A stretch of DNA of 8,436 nucleotides. It comes from an uncultured Collinsella sp. Its GTDB lineage: Bacteria; Actinomycetota; Coriobacteriia; Coriobacteriales; Coriobacteriaceae. Below the pieces are notes generated by a model, which did not search any database, had not been told where the DNA came from, and worked only from the letters and a program-made list of their open reading frames with translations. The stretch lies in contig USLT01000024.1 in assembly GCA_900555585.1 (NCBI GenBank), positions 1 through 8,436 on the forward strand, written 5' to 3'. Position 1 is the first letter of the stretch; every line of letters begins with the position of its first letter. Made by a program: the position numbers and the translations under genes. Below are positions 1 through 8,436 of the stretch, piece by piece.

Positions 1-2
1 TC

Positions 3-1091
3 GAGCCGGGCATGGAGCTCGTCAACGCCCGTACCCGCAAGGGCGAGCGCCTGGCCCATCTCAACGTGATGTGCGGCCGTGAGATGACCGAGGTCGGTCA
101 CGCCTACGCCGGCGACATCGTGGTCGTGCCCAAGCTCTCCGCCGAGACCGGCGACACCCTGTCCGTCACCGGCAAGGTCGAGGCCGCGGCGTTCAAGTTC
201 CCCAATTCCCAGTACCGCATCGCCATCGAGGCCGAGAACCGGTCCGAGGAGGACAAGCTCTTCACCTTCATCGATAAGGCGTGCGAGGCGGATCCGACGA
301 TGAGCATCGACCGCGACGAGGAGACCGGCCAGACCATCATCTCGGCCGTCGGCGAGGCCCAGGTCTCGGTCCTGCTCAACCGCCTGGAGGAGCGTACCAA
401 GGTCGAGGCGCATATCGTCCCGCTGCGCATCCCGTACCGCGAGACCATCCGCCGCGTCGCCTCGGCGCAGGGGCGCCACAAGAAGCAGACCGGCGGCGCC
501 GGGCAGTTCGGCGACTGCTTCCTGCGCGTGGAGCCGCTGCTCGATGGCACGGAGTACGAGTTCGTGGACGAGGTCGTGGGCGGCCGCATCCCGCGCGCGC
601 TGATCCCGGCCGTCGACAAGGGCGTACAGGAGACCATGAAGGAGGGCGTGATCGCCGGCTATCCGCTGACGGGCATCCGCGTCGCCTGCTACGACGGCTC
701 CTACCATCCGGTCGATTCCAACGAGATGGCCTTCCGCACCGCCGCCCGCATCGGCCTCAAGAAGGCGTGCGAGGACGCCGACCCCGTGGTGCTCGAGCCC
801 ATGGAGAACATCACCGTCACCATTCCCGAGAGCTATGCGGGCGCCGTCATGGGCGACGTGTCTGGCTCCCGCGGCCGCGTGACCGGCATGGACACCAATG
901 ACCGCGGCGACACCGTCATCATGGCGACCGTTCCCTACGCCGAGCTCGTCGACTACGCCACGCGCCTGCGCTCGCTGACGCGCGGTACCGGTGACTTCAC
1001 GATGGAGCCCGCTGGCTACGAGCAGGTTCCCTACGACGTCCAGCAGAAGCTCGTGGACATCTACGAGCACATGCGCTCGCAGGGCCGCTAG
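3..1091 (+). CDS. Elongation factor G-like GTPase paralog, C-terminal part (5' end outside window)
   Basis: This is the C-terminal ~362 residues of an EF-G-family translation GTPase; the GTPase domain lies upstream of the window. The frame is open to the left edge, so the ATG at 12 is internal, not a start. Visible order: end of domain II (TRKGERLAHL, then AYAGDIVVV and TGDTL), domain III, domain IV (PYRETIRR, then KKQTGGAGQFGDC and YHPVDSNEMAF), and domain V (SYAGAVMGDVSGSRGRV, ending near YEHMRSQGR). The canonical domain III motif GMGELHLEI is replaced by AVGEAQVSVLL, and the domain IV signature matches the EF-G-2-like paralog group rather than housekeeping FusA. EF-G catalyses ribosomal translocation; the role of these paralogs is less certain. 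The frame is intact to TAG. No downstream gene is coupled to it. Family assignment is firm; the paralog subgroup is from remembered motifs. Confidence 0.9.
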   Translation, partial: EPGMELVNARTRKGERLAHLNVMCGREMTEVGHAYAGDIVVVPKLSAETGDTLSVTGKVEAAAFKFPNSQYRIAIEAENRSEEDKLFTFIDKACEADPTMSIDRDEETGQTIISAVGEAQVSVLLNRLEERTKVEAHIVPLRIPYRETIRRVASAQGRHKKQTGGAGQFGDCFLRVEPLLDGTEYEFVDEVVGGRIPRALIPAVDKGVQETMKEGVIAGYPLTGIRVACYDGSYHPVDSNEMAFRTAARIGLKKACEDADPVVLEPMENITVTIPESYAGAVMGDVSGSRGRVTGMDTNDRGDTVIMATVPYAELVDYATRLRSLTRGTGDFTMEPAGYEQVPYDVQQKLVDIYEHMRSQGR

Positions 1092-1113
1092 CCGATTCGC
1101 ATCGTAGGTGCCC

Positions 1114-1146
1114 GCGCCGCCCCGGACGCATCGCCCGGGGCGGCGC
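1114..1146 (+). terminator. GC-rich hairpin, probable terminator of the EF-G-like gene
   Basis: A perfect 12-bp stem (1114-1125 with 1135-1146, core CGCCGCCCCGG/CCGGGGCGGCG) encloses a 9-nt loop and begins 22 nt after the stop codon. Only a weak T-containing tail (TTACATT) follows, so it is not a textbook intrinsic terminator. Position and stability still make a transcription stop or 3'-end role likely. Confidence 0.65.
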
Positions 1147-1180
1147 TTACATTCAAGACCCGTAGCTTACATTCCTTACA
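1145..1180 (+). promoter_or_regulatory. Direct repeats GCTTACATTC / GCTTACATTC / CTTACA upstream of the phosphoesterase
   Basis: The 10-mer GCTTACATTC occurs at 1145-1154 and again at 1165-1174, exactly 20 bp apart. It is followed at once by CTTACA at 1175-1180. Two helical turns of spacing is typical of tandem activator sites. The TTACA cores loosely recall PhoP-type TTAACA direct repeats, and the next gene is a phosphoesterase, but the 20/9 spacing is not the usual ~11 bp. The first copy overlaps the end of the preceding hairpin by two bases. Regulatory function is an inference. Confidence 0.3.
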
Positions 1181-1304
1181 AAGACATCGCCTTTTGCTGA
1201 TGGAGGGGCGCGCGATTCCCTGACAGGTGTCTCGCATACTGGATTCAACGGCCGCCGCAGGGGGCCATTTTTGTTTTGCGTATGCGTCTCGATGGGAGTC
1301 ATGA

Positions 1305-3785
1305 ATGCTGGAGAAAGACGTAAGCCGTAGGAATTTCGTTCGCTTCTCGGTAGTCGGCGCCGGTGCCGCCGCTGCCGCGCTGTCCTATGACCCGGCGCCT
1401 GCCGCCGCCGCCCCCGCCGGTGCGGACTACCCGGCGCAGATCAAGATCGCCCACCTCTCCGATACGCACTTCTTCTCCAGGAGGCTGTACTCGGACTGCG
1501 ACGACTTCACGATCGCCGAGCACTCCGACCGCAAGATGTTCCGCGAGTCCGGCGATATCATCAAGAAGGCGATGGCCGACATCGTCGCCTACCAGCCCGA
1601 CCTCGTCATCGTTTCCGGCGACCTCACCAAGGACGGCGAGCTCGTCTGCCACGAGGACATCCACGCCCTCTTCGCCGACGCGAAGAAGCAGCTCGAGGCG
1701 GCCGGCAAGGCCACTCAGTTCTGCGTCATCAACGGCAACCACGACATCAACAACGACCTGAACGGCCGCGATTTCTCCAGCGGCCACGCCGAGCATACCG
1801 ATCTGGTCGACCCGATCAAGTTCAAGGACCTCTACCGCGACTGCGGTTACGGCGACGCGATCGCCATGTTCGACGAGGGCGGCTCCAGGGGCGGCAGCCT
1901 CTCCTACGTGGTGCGCCCCGCCAAGGGCGTGACGCTCATCGCCGTCGACTCCTGCAAGTACTCCACCGATCAGAACGGCCTCGAGGTCGACGAGCACGTC
2001 ACGTCCGGCGTGATCGGCGAGAAGCTCCTCAAGTGGATCGAGGGCCAGGCCAAGCAGGCCCGCGCCGCCGGTGACATCGTGCTGGTGACCCAGCACCACG
2101 GCGTCGCGCCCCACTTCTCCATGGAGCCCACGCTCATGGGCGAGTACCTCGTCGATAACTACGAGGAGGTCCAGCGCCGCTATGCCGACGCCGGCGTCTC
2201 CGCGGTCTTCACCGGCCACATGCACGCCAACGACATCGCCAGCGTGACCACCGAGGCGGGCAACACGCTCTTCGATATCGAGACATGCGCGACCGTGACC
2301 TATCCGAGCGATATCCGCTTCGCCACGCTCTCCTGGAAGCGCGAGGCCGGCACCGCTAACGTGGACGCGACGCTCGCGGTCGAGAACCACCCTCTGGGCT
2401 ATGTCGACTACACCGACTTCGATAACGGCTCCGTGACCCGTATCCCCGACATCGAGGAGTACGGCCACGAGCGCCTGCTCAGCGTGGACGTGGTGAAGAC
2501 CATGATCGCCGACGCCCTGGTCGCTCCGATGCTCGATCAGGCCGCGGCCGGCGGAGGCGTGAAGCCCCTGCTGGCGGGCCTTGCCGGCGGGCTCGGCATC
2601 GGCGACGGCGCTGCCGAGGCGCTCGACGCCTCGCTGTTCGCCGCCGTGTCCGGCATCCTCCCGCAGTCCGCCGACGAAGCGGTCGTCATCGACCTGCCCA
2701 TCATCGGTACCGCCGGCATCTGGACGAATCCCGAGAGCCGGCGCGTGATGGTCCAGAAGATGGAACCGAAGCCCGGCGAGGAGCCCGTGGCGCTCACCTT
2801 CGACGCCGCCACCATGGCCGCCGTCCGCAGCGCCCTCGTGAGCGAGCCCATGGCCGCGGCCGCCGGCTGGTCCTACTACATCAGCGCCGAGTCGCTCGCC
2901 AAGTTCCTCGCCCCCATCTACGCGGGCCTCGACTCCCTGCTGGTTTCCGGCGGTAAAGATCAGGTGCTCGACCTGTTGCGCACCCTTGTCGAGACCCTGG
3001 TCAACCAGAAGGTCGCCGATGGGGCCAACAGCCTCTTCGACCTCATCAAGTTCGCTTACGGCGACCACCTGCACGGCGACGAGACCTGCCCCGCGTGGGT
3101 CGAGGCCGCGACCGACCAGATCAAGCTCACCGGCGACGACGCCGAGGGCGCTCCGGTCGCCGACGGCTCGCTCACGAGCTTCCTGCGCGCCACCGTCAAC
3201 GACAAGGCGGTCCTGGATAAGCTCGACGCGCTGCTGAAGGGGATCAAGATCAGCCTCAAGGACCTGCTGGTCAAGGAGAAGGGCAGCATCGCCATCGACA
3301 TCGCGTTGGCCGCCATCACCAACCTCTCCGCGATCCTCGGACTGCTCGGCGAGAAGCCGGGCGACATGATCCCCAACATTCCGTCGCTCGCCGACCTCGC
3401 CCACGGAGCGCTCTACTCGCTCACGCACGACGTCAACGAGCTCTCCGACCGCACCTCCAGCTTGACGACCGGCTTGGTCGACCCCGACTGGAAGCCCGGT
3501 TCCGGCAGCGGCGACGGCAGCGGCGGCAACGGTGGAAACGGCGGCAACGGCGGCGACGGCGGCAACAACGGTGGTTCCGGCACTTCAGGAAACGGCGGCA
3601 CCCCTGACGGCGGCGCCTCCAAGCCCGCGCCGGGCAGCAAGAAGCCCACGTCCGGTGCCCTGCCTCAGACCGGCGACTCCGCGTCCTTCGTTTCCATGGC
3701 GCTGCTCGGTCTCGGCGCGCTCGCCGGCGCCTTCAAGGCGTCCCTCGGCAGCCGCGGCGAGGACCAGGACGCCATCGAGGGCTAG
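1305..3785 (+). CDS. Tat-exported, LPxTG-anchored calcineurin-like metallophosphoesterase
   Basis: This 826-residue surface enzyme probably hydrolyses phosphoesters outside the cell; its substrate is unknown. The N-terminus has a twin-arginine signal (SRRNFVR, residues 7-13), a weakly hydrophobic Ala-rich stretch and a likely AxA cleavage site near residue 36. The metallophosphoesterase domain follows (about 45-345) with all five metal-site motifs: D53-x-H55, G105-D106, GNHD 144-147, H264/H265 and GHMH 304-307. Residues ~350-730 are of no family I recognise and are probably helical. A Gly/Asn-rich linker (~732-770) leads to LPQTG (786-790), a hydrophobic segment (~795-810) and a short tail with K811 and R817 that ends acidic. 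The ATG at 1305 has GGGAG 6 nt upstream; an ATG at 1301 is out of frame. It stands alone between two terminators. Domain and anchoring calls are firm; biological role is open (nucleotide or phosphate scavenging is one option). Confidence 0.9.
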   Translation: MLEKDVSRRNFVRFSVVGAGAAAAALSYDPAPAAAAPAGADYPAQIKIAHLSDTHFFSRRLYSDCDDFTIAEHSDRKMFRESGDIIKKAMADIVAYQPDLVIVSGDLTKDGELVCHEDIHALFADAKKQLEAAGKATQFCVINGNHDINNDLNGRDFSSGHAEHTDLVDPIKFKDLYRDCGYGDAIAMFDEGGSRGGSLSYVVRPAKGVTLIAVDSCKYSTDQNGLEVDEHVTSGVIGEKLLKWIEGQAKQARAAGDIVLVTQHHGVAPHFSMEPTLMGEYLVDNYEEVQRRYADAGVSAVFTGHMHANDIASVTTEAGNTLFDIETCATVTYPSDIRFATLSWKREAGTANVDATLAVENHPLGYVDYTDFDNGSVTRIPDIEEYGHERLLSVDVVKTMIADALVAPMLDQAAAGGGVKPLLAGLAGGLGIGDGAAEALDASLFAAVSGILPQSADEAVVIDLPIIGTAGIWTNPESRRVMVQKMEPKPGEEPVALTFDAATMAAVRSALVSEPMAAAAGWSYYISAESLAKFLAPIYAGLDSLLVSGGKDQVLDLLRTLVETLVNQKVADGANSLFDLIKFAYGDHLHGDETCPAWVEAATDQIKLTGDDAEGAPVADGSLTSFLRATVNDKAVLDKLDALLKGIKISLKDLLVKEKGSIAIDIALAAITNLSAILGLLGEKPGDMIPNIPSLADLAHGALYSLTHDVNELSDRTSSLTTGLVDPDWKPGSGSGDGSGGNGGNGGNGGDGGNNGGSGTSGNGGTPDGGASKPAPGSKKPTSGALPQTGDSASFVSMALLGLGALAGAFKASLGSRGEDQDAIEG
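3498..3617 (+). repeat. Gly/Asn-rich low-complexity linker (NGG repeats) in the phosphoesterase
   Basis: Residues ~732-771 are almost all Gly, Asn, Ser and Asp, with tandem NGG triplets encoded by imperfect GGCGGCAAC-like 9-mers (densest at about 3519-3572). It sits between the folded part and the Pro/Lys stretch before LPQTG. It is probably a flexible wall-spanning spacer, and its length may vary between strains through repeat slippage. Confidence 0.75.
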
Positions 3786-3836
3786 GTTCCTCTCGCGGTC
3801 GCGCCGCCATCCTCGCGCGCCCGCATGCATAACGGC

Positions 3837-3883
3837 CCGAAGGGCGGTGGAAGCCATGCGCTTTCGCCGCCCTTCGGCGTTTT
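3837..3883 (+). terminator. Strong intrinsic terminator after the phosphoesterase
   Basis: The arms CCGAAGGGCGG (3837-3847) and CCGCCCTTCGG (3867-3877) are perfectly complementary. Pairing continues inward through six more pairs (two G-U) to a 7-nt loop at 3854-3860, giving a 17-bp stem. CGTTTT follows. It starts 52 nt after the stop codon and insulates the downstream GntR/ABC operon. Confidence 0.88.
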
Positions 3884-3906
3884 GATTCCTCTTCAAGGAA
3901 AAGGTC

Positions 3907-3934
3907 TTGCACTGTGTATAGGTGTGTATATACT
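3907..3934 (+). promoter_or_regulatory. Sigma-70-type promoter of the GntR/ABC operon
   Basis: TTGCAC (3907-3912) and TATACT (3929-3934) are separated by 16 bp and match the -35 and -10 consensus well. Transcription should start near 3941, giving a leader of about 110 nt. This AT-rich stretch stands out from the GC-rich surroundings. Confidence 0.75.
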
Positions 3935-3955
3935 GTATCTATCGAGTATACACAC
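3922..3955 (+). promoter_or_regulatory. Inverted repeat over -10/start site, probable GntR operator
   Basis: GTGTGTATA (3922-3930) is repeated in inverse as TATACACAC (3947-3955) with 16 nt between the arms. A further direct copy, TGTGTATA, lies at 3913-3920, 10 bp before the copy at 3923-3930. The dyad covers the -10 box and the expected start site. GntR-family repressors of the YtrA type usually bind GT...AC palindromes at their own promoters, so autorepression of the operon is the natural reading. Binding itself is inferred. Confidence 0.7.
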
Positions 3956-3966
3956 TTATGCTCGAT

Positions 3967-4025
3967 CGCGGCGCGCCTGCGACGTCGAGGCGCGCTGCGG
4001 GATCCGGCGGGGGACGCCCTGCCGG
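3967..4025 (+). promoter_or_regulatory. Two tandem strong hairpins in the GntR/ABC leader
   Basis: Hairpin 1 pairs 3967-3978 with 3988-3999 (12 bp, one G-U, 9-nt loop). Hairpin 2 pairs 4004-4008 with 4021-4025 and continues inward through four more pairs to a GACG tetraloop at 4013-4016 (9 bp). The second ends 8 nt before the ribosome binding site. No T-run follows either one, so neither is an ordinary terminator. They may stabilise the mRNA or tune translation; chance pairing is possible in such GC-rich DNA. Confidence 0.45.
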
Positions 4026-4033
4026 CCATGTTT

Positions 4034-4041
4034 GGAAAGGA
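4034..4041 (+). promoter_or_regulatory. Ribosome binding site fixing the GTG start of the GntR gene
   Basis: GGAAAGGA lies 9 nt before GTG at 4051. The in-frame ATG at 3922 falls inside the promoter/operator, and the 43 residues it would add resemble no part of a GntR protein, so GTG at 4051 is preferred. Confidence 0.8.
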
Positions 4042-4050
4042 ATCAATTAC

Positions 4051-4428
4051 GTGGAGATCATCATCTCGAACTCGAGCTCGAAACCCATATACGAGCAGAT
4101 AGCGTGCCAGGTGAGGGAGCAGATCATGTCGGGCGCCCTGGCGCCCGCGGAGCAGCTCCCCTCCATCCGGGCGCTCGCCAACAGCCTGCGCGTGAGCGCC
4201 ATCACCACCAAGCGCGCGTACGCGGACCTGGAGGCGCAGGGCTTCATCGAGACGGTGCAGGGCAAGGGGAGCTTCGTCGCAGGCGGAAACGCCGAGCTGC
4301 TCCGCGAGGAGCGGTTGCGCGATATCGAGGCGAACCTGCAGCGCGCCATCGAGGGAGCGCGCACGCTCTCGCTCGCGGACGACGAGGTCGTCGAGATGCT
4401 GAGGATCCTTTTGGAGAGTGACGACTAG
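4051..4428 (+). CDS. GntR-family (YtrA-type) transcriptional repressor
   Basis: This short cytoplasmic regulator of 125 residues is the usual size of the YtrA subgroup, which has a winged helix and only a small helical tail. Visible motifs: PIYEQI (12-17), the GALAPAEQLPSIRALA segment (28-43), the recognition-helix region SAITTKRAYADLE (49-61), and the wing GKGSFV (71-76). The C-terminal ~45 residues look helical and suit dimerisation; there is no large ligand domain. It starts with GTG (see the ribosome binding site entry) and stops 2 nt before the ABC ATPase, so the two are translationally coupled. YtrA-type proteins repress ABC genes next to them and are commonly induced by cell-envelope antibiotics or peptides. 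The specific inducer here cannot be read from sequence. Confidence 0.93.
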   Translation: MEIIISNSSSKPIYEQIACQVREQIMSGALAPAEQLPSIRALANSLRVSAITTKRAYADLEAQGFIETVQGKGSFVAGGNAELLREERLRDIEANLQRAIEGARTLSLADDEVVEMLRILLESDD

Positions 4429-4430
4429 CG

Positions 4431-5384
4431 ATGGAGAAAACGATAGGCGCCCGCCCGCTCATCGAGGCGGACGGCGTAACCAAGCGCTACGACGGGTTCA
4501 CGTTGAACGCCGTCTCGCTCACCGTGGAGCCCGGTCAGGTCGTGGGCTTCATCGGTCAGAACGGTGCGGGCAAGTCGACGACGATCAAGGCCCTGCTCGG
4601 CCTCATCGGCATCGATGGCGGCGAGGCGCGCGTGCTCGGCGTCCCGGCTCGCGACTTGAGGGGCGCCTCCTCCTCGGTGAAGGAGGATATCGGCGTGGTG
4701 TTCGACACCGTCTCGATGCCCCCGCACCTAAAGATCGGAGAAGTCGAGAAGCTGATGGCGGCCGCCTATGCCGCATGGGACGCCTCGGCGTTCGACCGCT
4801 ACCTCGACTTGTTCAGGCTCGATAGGTCGAAGGAGGTCAAGGGATTGTCGCGCGGCATGGGCATGAAGCTGAGCCTGGCCTGCGCCCTCTCGCATGATCC
4901 TCGCGTGCTGATCTTGGATGAGGCGACCGCCGGGCTCGATCCCATGGCGCGCGAGGAGGTTCTCGACCTCCTCCGCGAGTTCGTCGCCGTCGAGGACGAT
5001 GCGGGAAATCCCTGCCATGGGATTCTGATGAGCAGCCACATCACGAGCGACCTCGAGCGCATCGCCGACGAGGTGGTATGCATCGACGAGGGGCGCGTCG
5101 TCTTCGCTCTCGCCAAGGACGAGATATGCGACGCCATGGGGATCGCCCGCTGCCGCGCGGCCGACGTGGACGCGCTCGCATCGAGCGCGCTGGCGGGCTC
5201 CGGCCTCCGCGCGCTCCGCAACGAGTACGGCGTGGACGTGCTGGTGCCGGACCGCTTCGCGTTCGCATCGGCGTTCCCCCAGATCCCGTGCGACAGGATG
5301 ACCATCGACGACTACACGATGCTGATGCTCAAGGGCGAGGTGCTCCCGCGGGGCGGATCGGAGTCGAGGGGAGGTGAGCGCTGA
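4431..5384 (+). CDS. ABC transporter ATP-binding protein (ABC-2 type, YtrB/BcrA-like)
   Basis: This 317-residue cytoplasmic ATPase powers the adjacent ABC-2 permease. Walker A is GQNGAGKST (42-50). The signature is LSRGM (139-143), a variant of LSGGQ common in this subfamily. Walker B is LILDEATAGLDP (D163, catalytic E164), and the switch histidine is H203 in MSSH. The Q-loop position reads VVFD with D92, a replacement I recall in related ABC-2 ATPases. The ABC domain ends near residue 215; the last ~100 residues are an accessory C-terminal domain. The ATG at 4431 lies 2 nt after the repressor stop, with GGAGAG about 14 nt upstream. The last base of its stop codon overlaps the permease start (TGATG). 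The family points to export or detoxification, for example of antimicrobial peptides; substrate unknown. Confidence 0.94.
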   Translation: MEKTIGARPLIEADGVTKRYDGFTLNAVSLTVEPGQVVGFIGQNGAGKSTTIKALLGLIGIDGGEARVLGVPARDLRGASSSVKEDIGVVFDTVSMPPHLKIGEVEKLMAAAYAAWDASAFDRYLDLFRLDRSKEVKGLSRGMGMKLSLACALSHDPRVLILDEATAGLDPMAREEVLDLLREFVAVEDDAGNPCHGILMSSHITSDLERIADEVVCIDEGRVVFALAKDEICDAMGIARCRAADVDALASSALAGSGLRALRNEYGVDVLVPDRFAFASAFPQIPCDRMTIDDYTMLMLKGEVLPRGGSESRGGER

Positions 5385-6094
5385 TGGCGCGCATGATCAA
5401 GATGGAGGCGGTCGTCTTCGCCCGCTACTTCAAGCAGCTGGCGTTCACCATGGCGTTCACCATGGCTTGCGTCGCCATCGGGATGGGAACGATCTCCGCG
5501 ATCCCCTCGATAGCGTTCGTCATGATGATGTTCAGCGCGTCGGTCAGCGGCTCGGCTTATGACGAGCAGAACGATTGGGGAGCCTACCGGCTGGTCCTCC
5601 CGGTGTCGCGCCGCGACGTGGTGCTGGGGCGCTACGCGTTCAACCTGCTCGCGGCGCTGACGGCATCGGCGCTCGCGGCGCTGCTCGTCGGCATATTCGT
5701 GCTGGCGGGGCGGCTGCTTCCGCTAACGGGCTTCGCCGCGGACCTTCTCGCCTGGAACGAGGAGGTCTCGATGGCCGCCGTCGCGGGGATGGTGTCGTGC
5801 GCCTGCATCGCCCTGGCCATGAGCAGCGTGACGCTCCCCGCGTACTTCAAGCTCGGTCAGACGAAGGCGACCCAATGGCTGCCGTTCATCATGCTGCTGC
5901 TCAGCGTGGCTCCGTTCGTCGCGATCGGCTTCATCGGGGGCGAGGCCCTGGAGATGCTCGAGAGCGCGATGGAGGCGTCGCGCGCGACGGGCGGCTTCGG
6001 CCCGGTGGGACTCGGCGCCCTCGCCGTCGCGCTGGCCGCGTACGCCTTGAGCGCATGCGTGTCGGTAAGGTTGTACGAGGGCCGCGACCTGTAG
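5384..6094 (+). CDS. ABC-2 transporter permease
   Basis: This 236-residue integral membrane protein is the membrane partner of the preceding ATPase. I see six likely transmembrane segments at about residues 20-36, 38-57, 88-108, 129-150, 164-186 and 207-228. Between the second and third lies the conserved cytoplasmic stretch YDEQNDW (59-65) and LPVSRRDVVLGRY (72-84), typical of the ABC2_membrane_5-like permeases paired with YtrA/GntR regulators. The start ATG overlaps the ATPase stop by 1 nt and has a strong GGGGAGGTG site upstream. With one ATPase and one permease gene the transporter is probably a dimer of each. Substrate unknown. Confidence 0.9.
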   Translation: MARMIKMEAVVFARYFKQLAFTMAFTMACVAIGMGTISAIPSIAFVMMMFSASVSGSAYDEQNDWGAYRLVLPVSRRDVVLGRYAFNLLAALTASALAALLVGIFVLAGRLLPLTGFAADLLAWNEEVSMAAVAGMVSCACIALAMSSVTLPAYFKLGQTKATQWLPFIMLLLSVAPFVAIGFIGGEALEMLESAMEASRATGGFGPVGLGALAVALAAYALSACVSVRLYEGRDL

Positions 6095-6160
6095 GCGCGC
6101 GCCGCCGGCGGGGCATCATCCGTCGGCGACGCCGTTCATATCTCTCGTGCCGCTCCGCAA

Positions 6161-6193
6161 AACTTGTGCTAGAATTTCTATACAAGTTATGGT
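6161..6193 (+). promoter_or_regulatory. Promoter region with embedded dyad upstream of the aldolase frame
   Basis: AACTTGT (6161-6167) and ACAAGTT (6182-6188) form a 7-bp inverted repeat with 14 nt between them. Nested inside is the 11-nt palindrome TAGAATTTCTA (6170-6180). Two promoter readings are possible: an extended -10 TGC-TAGAAT (6167-6175), or TTGTGC (6164-6169) with TATGGT (6188-6193) at 18 bp. In either case a regulator on the dyad would cover the promoter. I cannot name the regulator; it does not fit a cre site. The rest of 6095-6237 holds no gene and no clear terminator for the ABC operon. Confidence 0.55.
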
Positions 6194-6237
6194 CGCGGCA
6201 GTATGTGACGAGCCGCGCGTAGGGAAAGGAACAGCCC

Positions 6238-8436
<2,199 letters not shown>

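Noticed and set aside
12..14. ATG 12 as the start of the EF-G-like gene
   Set aside because: The frame is open upstream to base 3 and the protein begins inside domain II, so the true start lies outside the window.
1220..1248. CTGACA (1220-1225) as a -35 box for the phosphoesterase
   Set aside because: No acceptable -10 box lies 16-18 bp downstream, so I do not call a promoter here.
1250..1278. GGCC...GGCC stem followed by ATTTTTGTTTT, a possible attenuator before the phosphoesterase
   Set aside because: Only four pairs can form before a mismatch. The T-rich stretch is just as likely part of the promoter or leader.
1299..3428. 709-codon open frame on the minus strand opposite the phosphoesterase
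   Set aside because: It is a GC-rich antisense shadow: its translation is a repetitive Val/Gly/Asp/Leu-rich string without domain motifs, while the + strand frame carries all metallophosphoesterase motifs.
3519..3572. Repeat array resembling a CRISPR or intergenic repeat
   Set aside because: The repeats are in-frame GGN codons encoding a Gly/Asn linker, without spacers.
3922..4050. Longer GntR start at ATG 3922
   Set aside because: The added 43 residues overlap the promoter and operator and resemble no GntR sequence. GTG 4051 has a good ribosome binding site and gives the normal length.
6095..6140. Terminator for the ABC operon in the GCCGCCGGCGG stretch
   Set aside because: Only short self-pairing GC runs with mismatches and no T-run; not convincing.

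Overview
The window looks like a high-GC gut-type bacterial contig. Positions 1 to about 6.9 kb fit an actinobacterium of the Coriobacteriia (Collinsella-like) type. The evidence is the strongly GC-biased third codon positions with mixed CTC/CTG leucine, a Tat-exported and LPxTG-anchored surface enzyme, and the gene content; the taxon is an inference. From about 6.9 kb to the end the sequence changes character: all 31 leucine codons are CTG, and the protein is a pyruvate:ferredoxin oxidoreductase fragment of a type common in clostridial gut bacteria.

Layout, all on the + strand: (1) 3-1091, the 3' end of an elongation factor G-like paralog, followed by a GC-rich hairpin terminator. (2) 1305-3785, a large secreted calcineurin-like metallophosphoesterase with a Tat signal, a Gly/Asn-rich linker and a C-terminal LPQTG sorting signal, closed by a very strong intrinsic terminator at 3837-3883. 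(3) 4051-6094, a three-gene operon: a short GntR (YtrA-type) repressor, an ABC ATPase and an ABC-2 permease. Its genes are separated by 2 nt or overlap by 1 nt. It has a good sigma-70-like promoter at 3907-3934, an overlapping inverted repeat that is the likely repressor operator, and a leader with two strong tandem hairpins. (4) 6238-8436, one open frame that runs off the end. Its first ~230 codons are a class II (ketose-bisphosphate) aldolase and the rest is the middle and C-terminal part of pyruvate:ferredoxin oxidoreductase.

How the genes work together: only the GntR/ABC trio is clearly one functional unit, a ligand-inducible efflux or membrane-stress ABC system probably autoregulated through its own operator. 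The phosphoesterase is a stand-alone surface enzyme. The aldolase has its own promoter with an embedded dyad.

The most notable point is the aldolase/PFOR fusion. It removes essential parts of both enzymes and coincides with an abrupt codon-usage change, so an assembly chimera between two genomes is much more likely than a new fusion enzyme. I found no CRISPR array, tRNA, rRNA, insertion sequence or integrase, and no convincing undescribed system.
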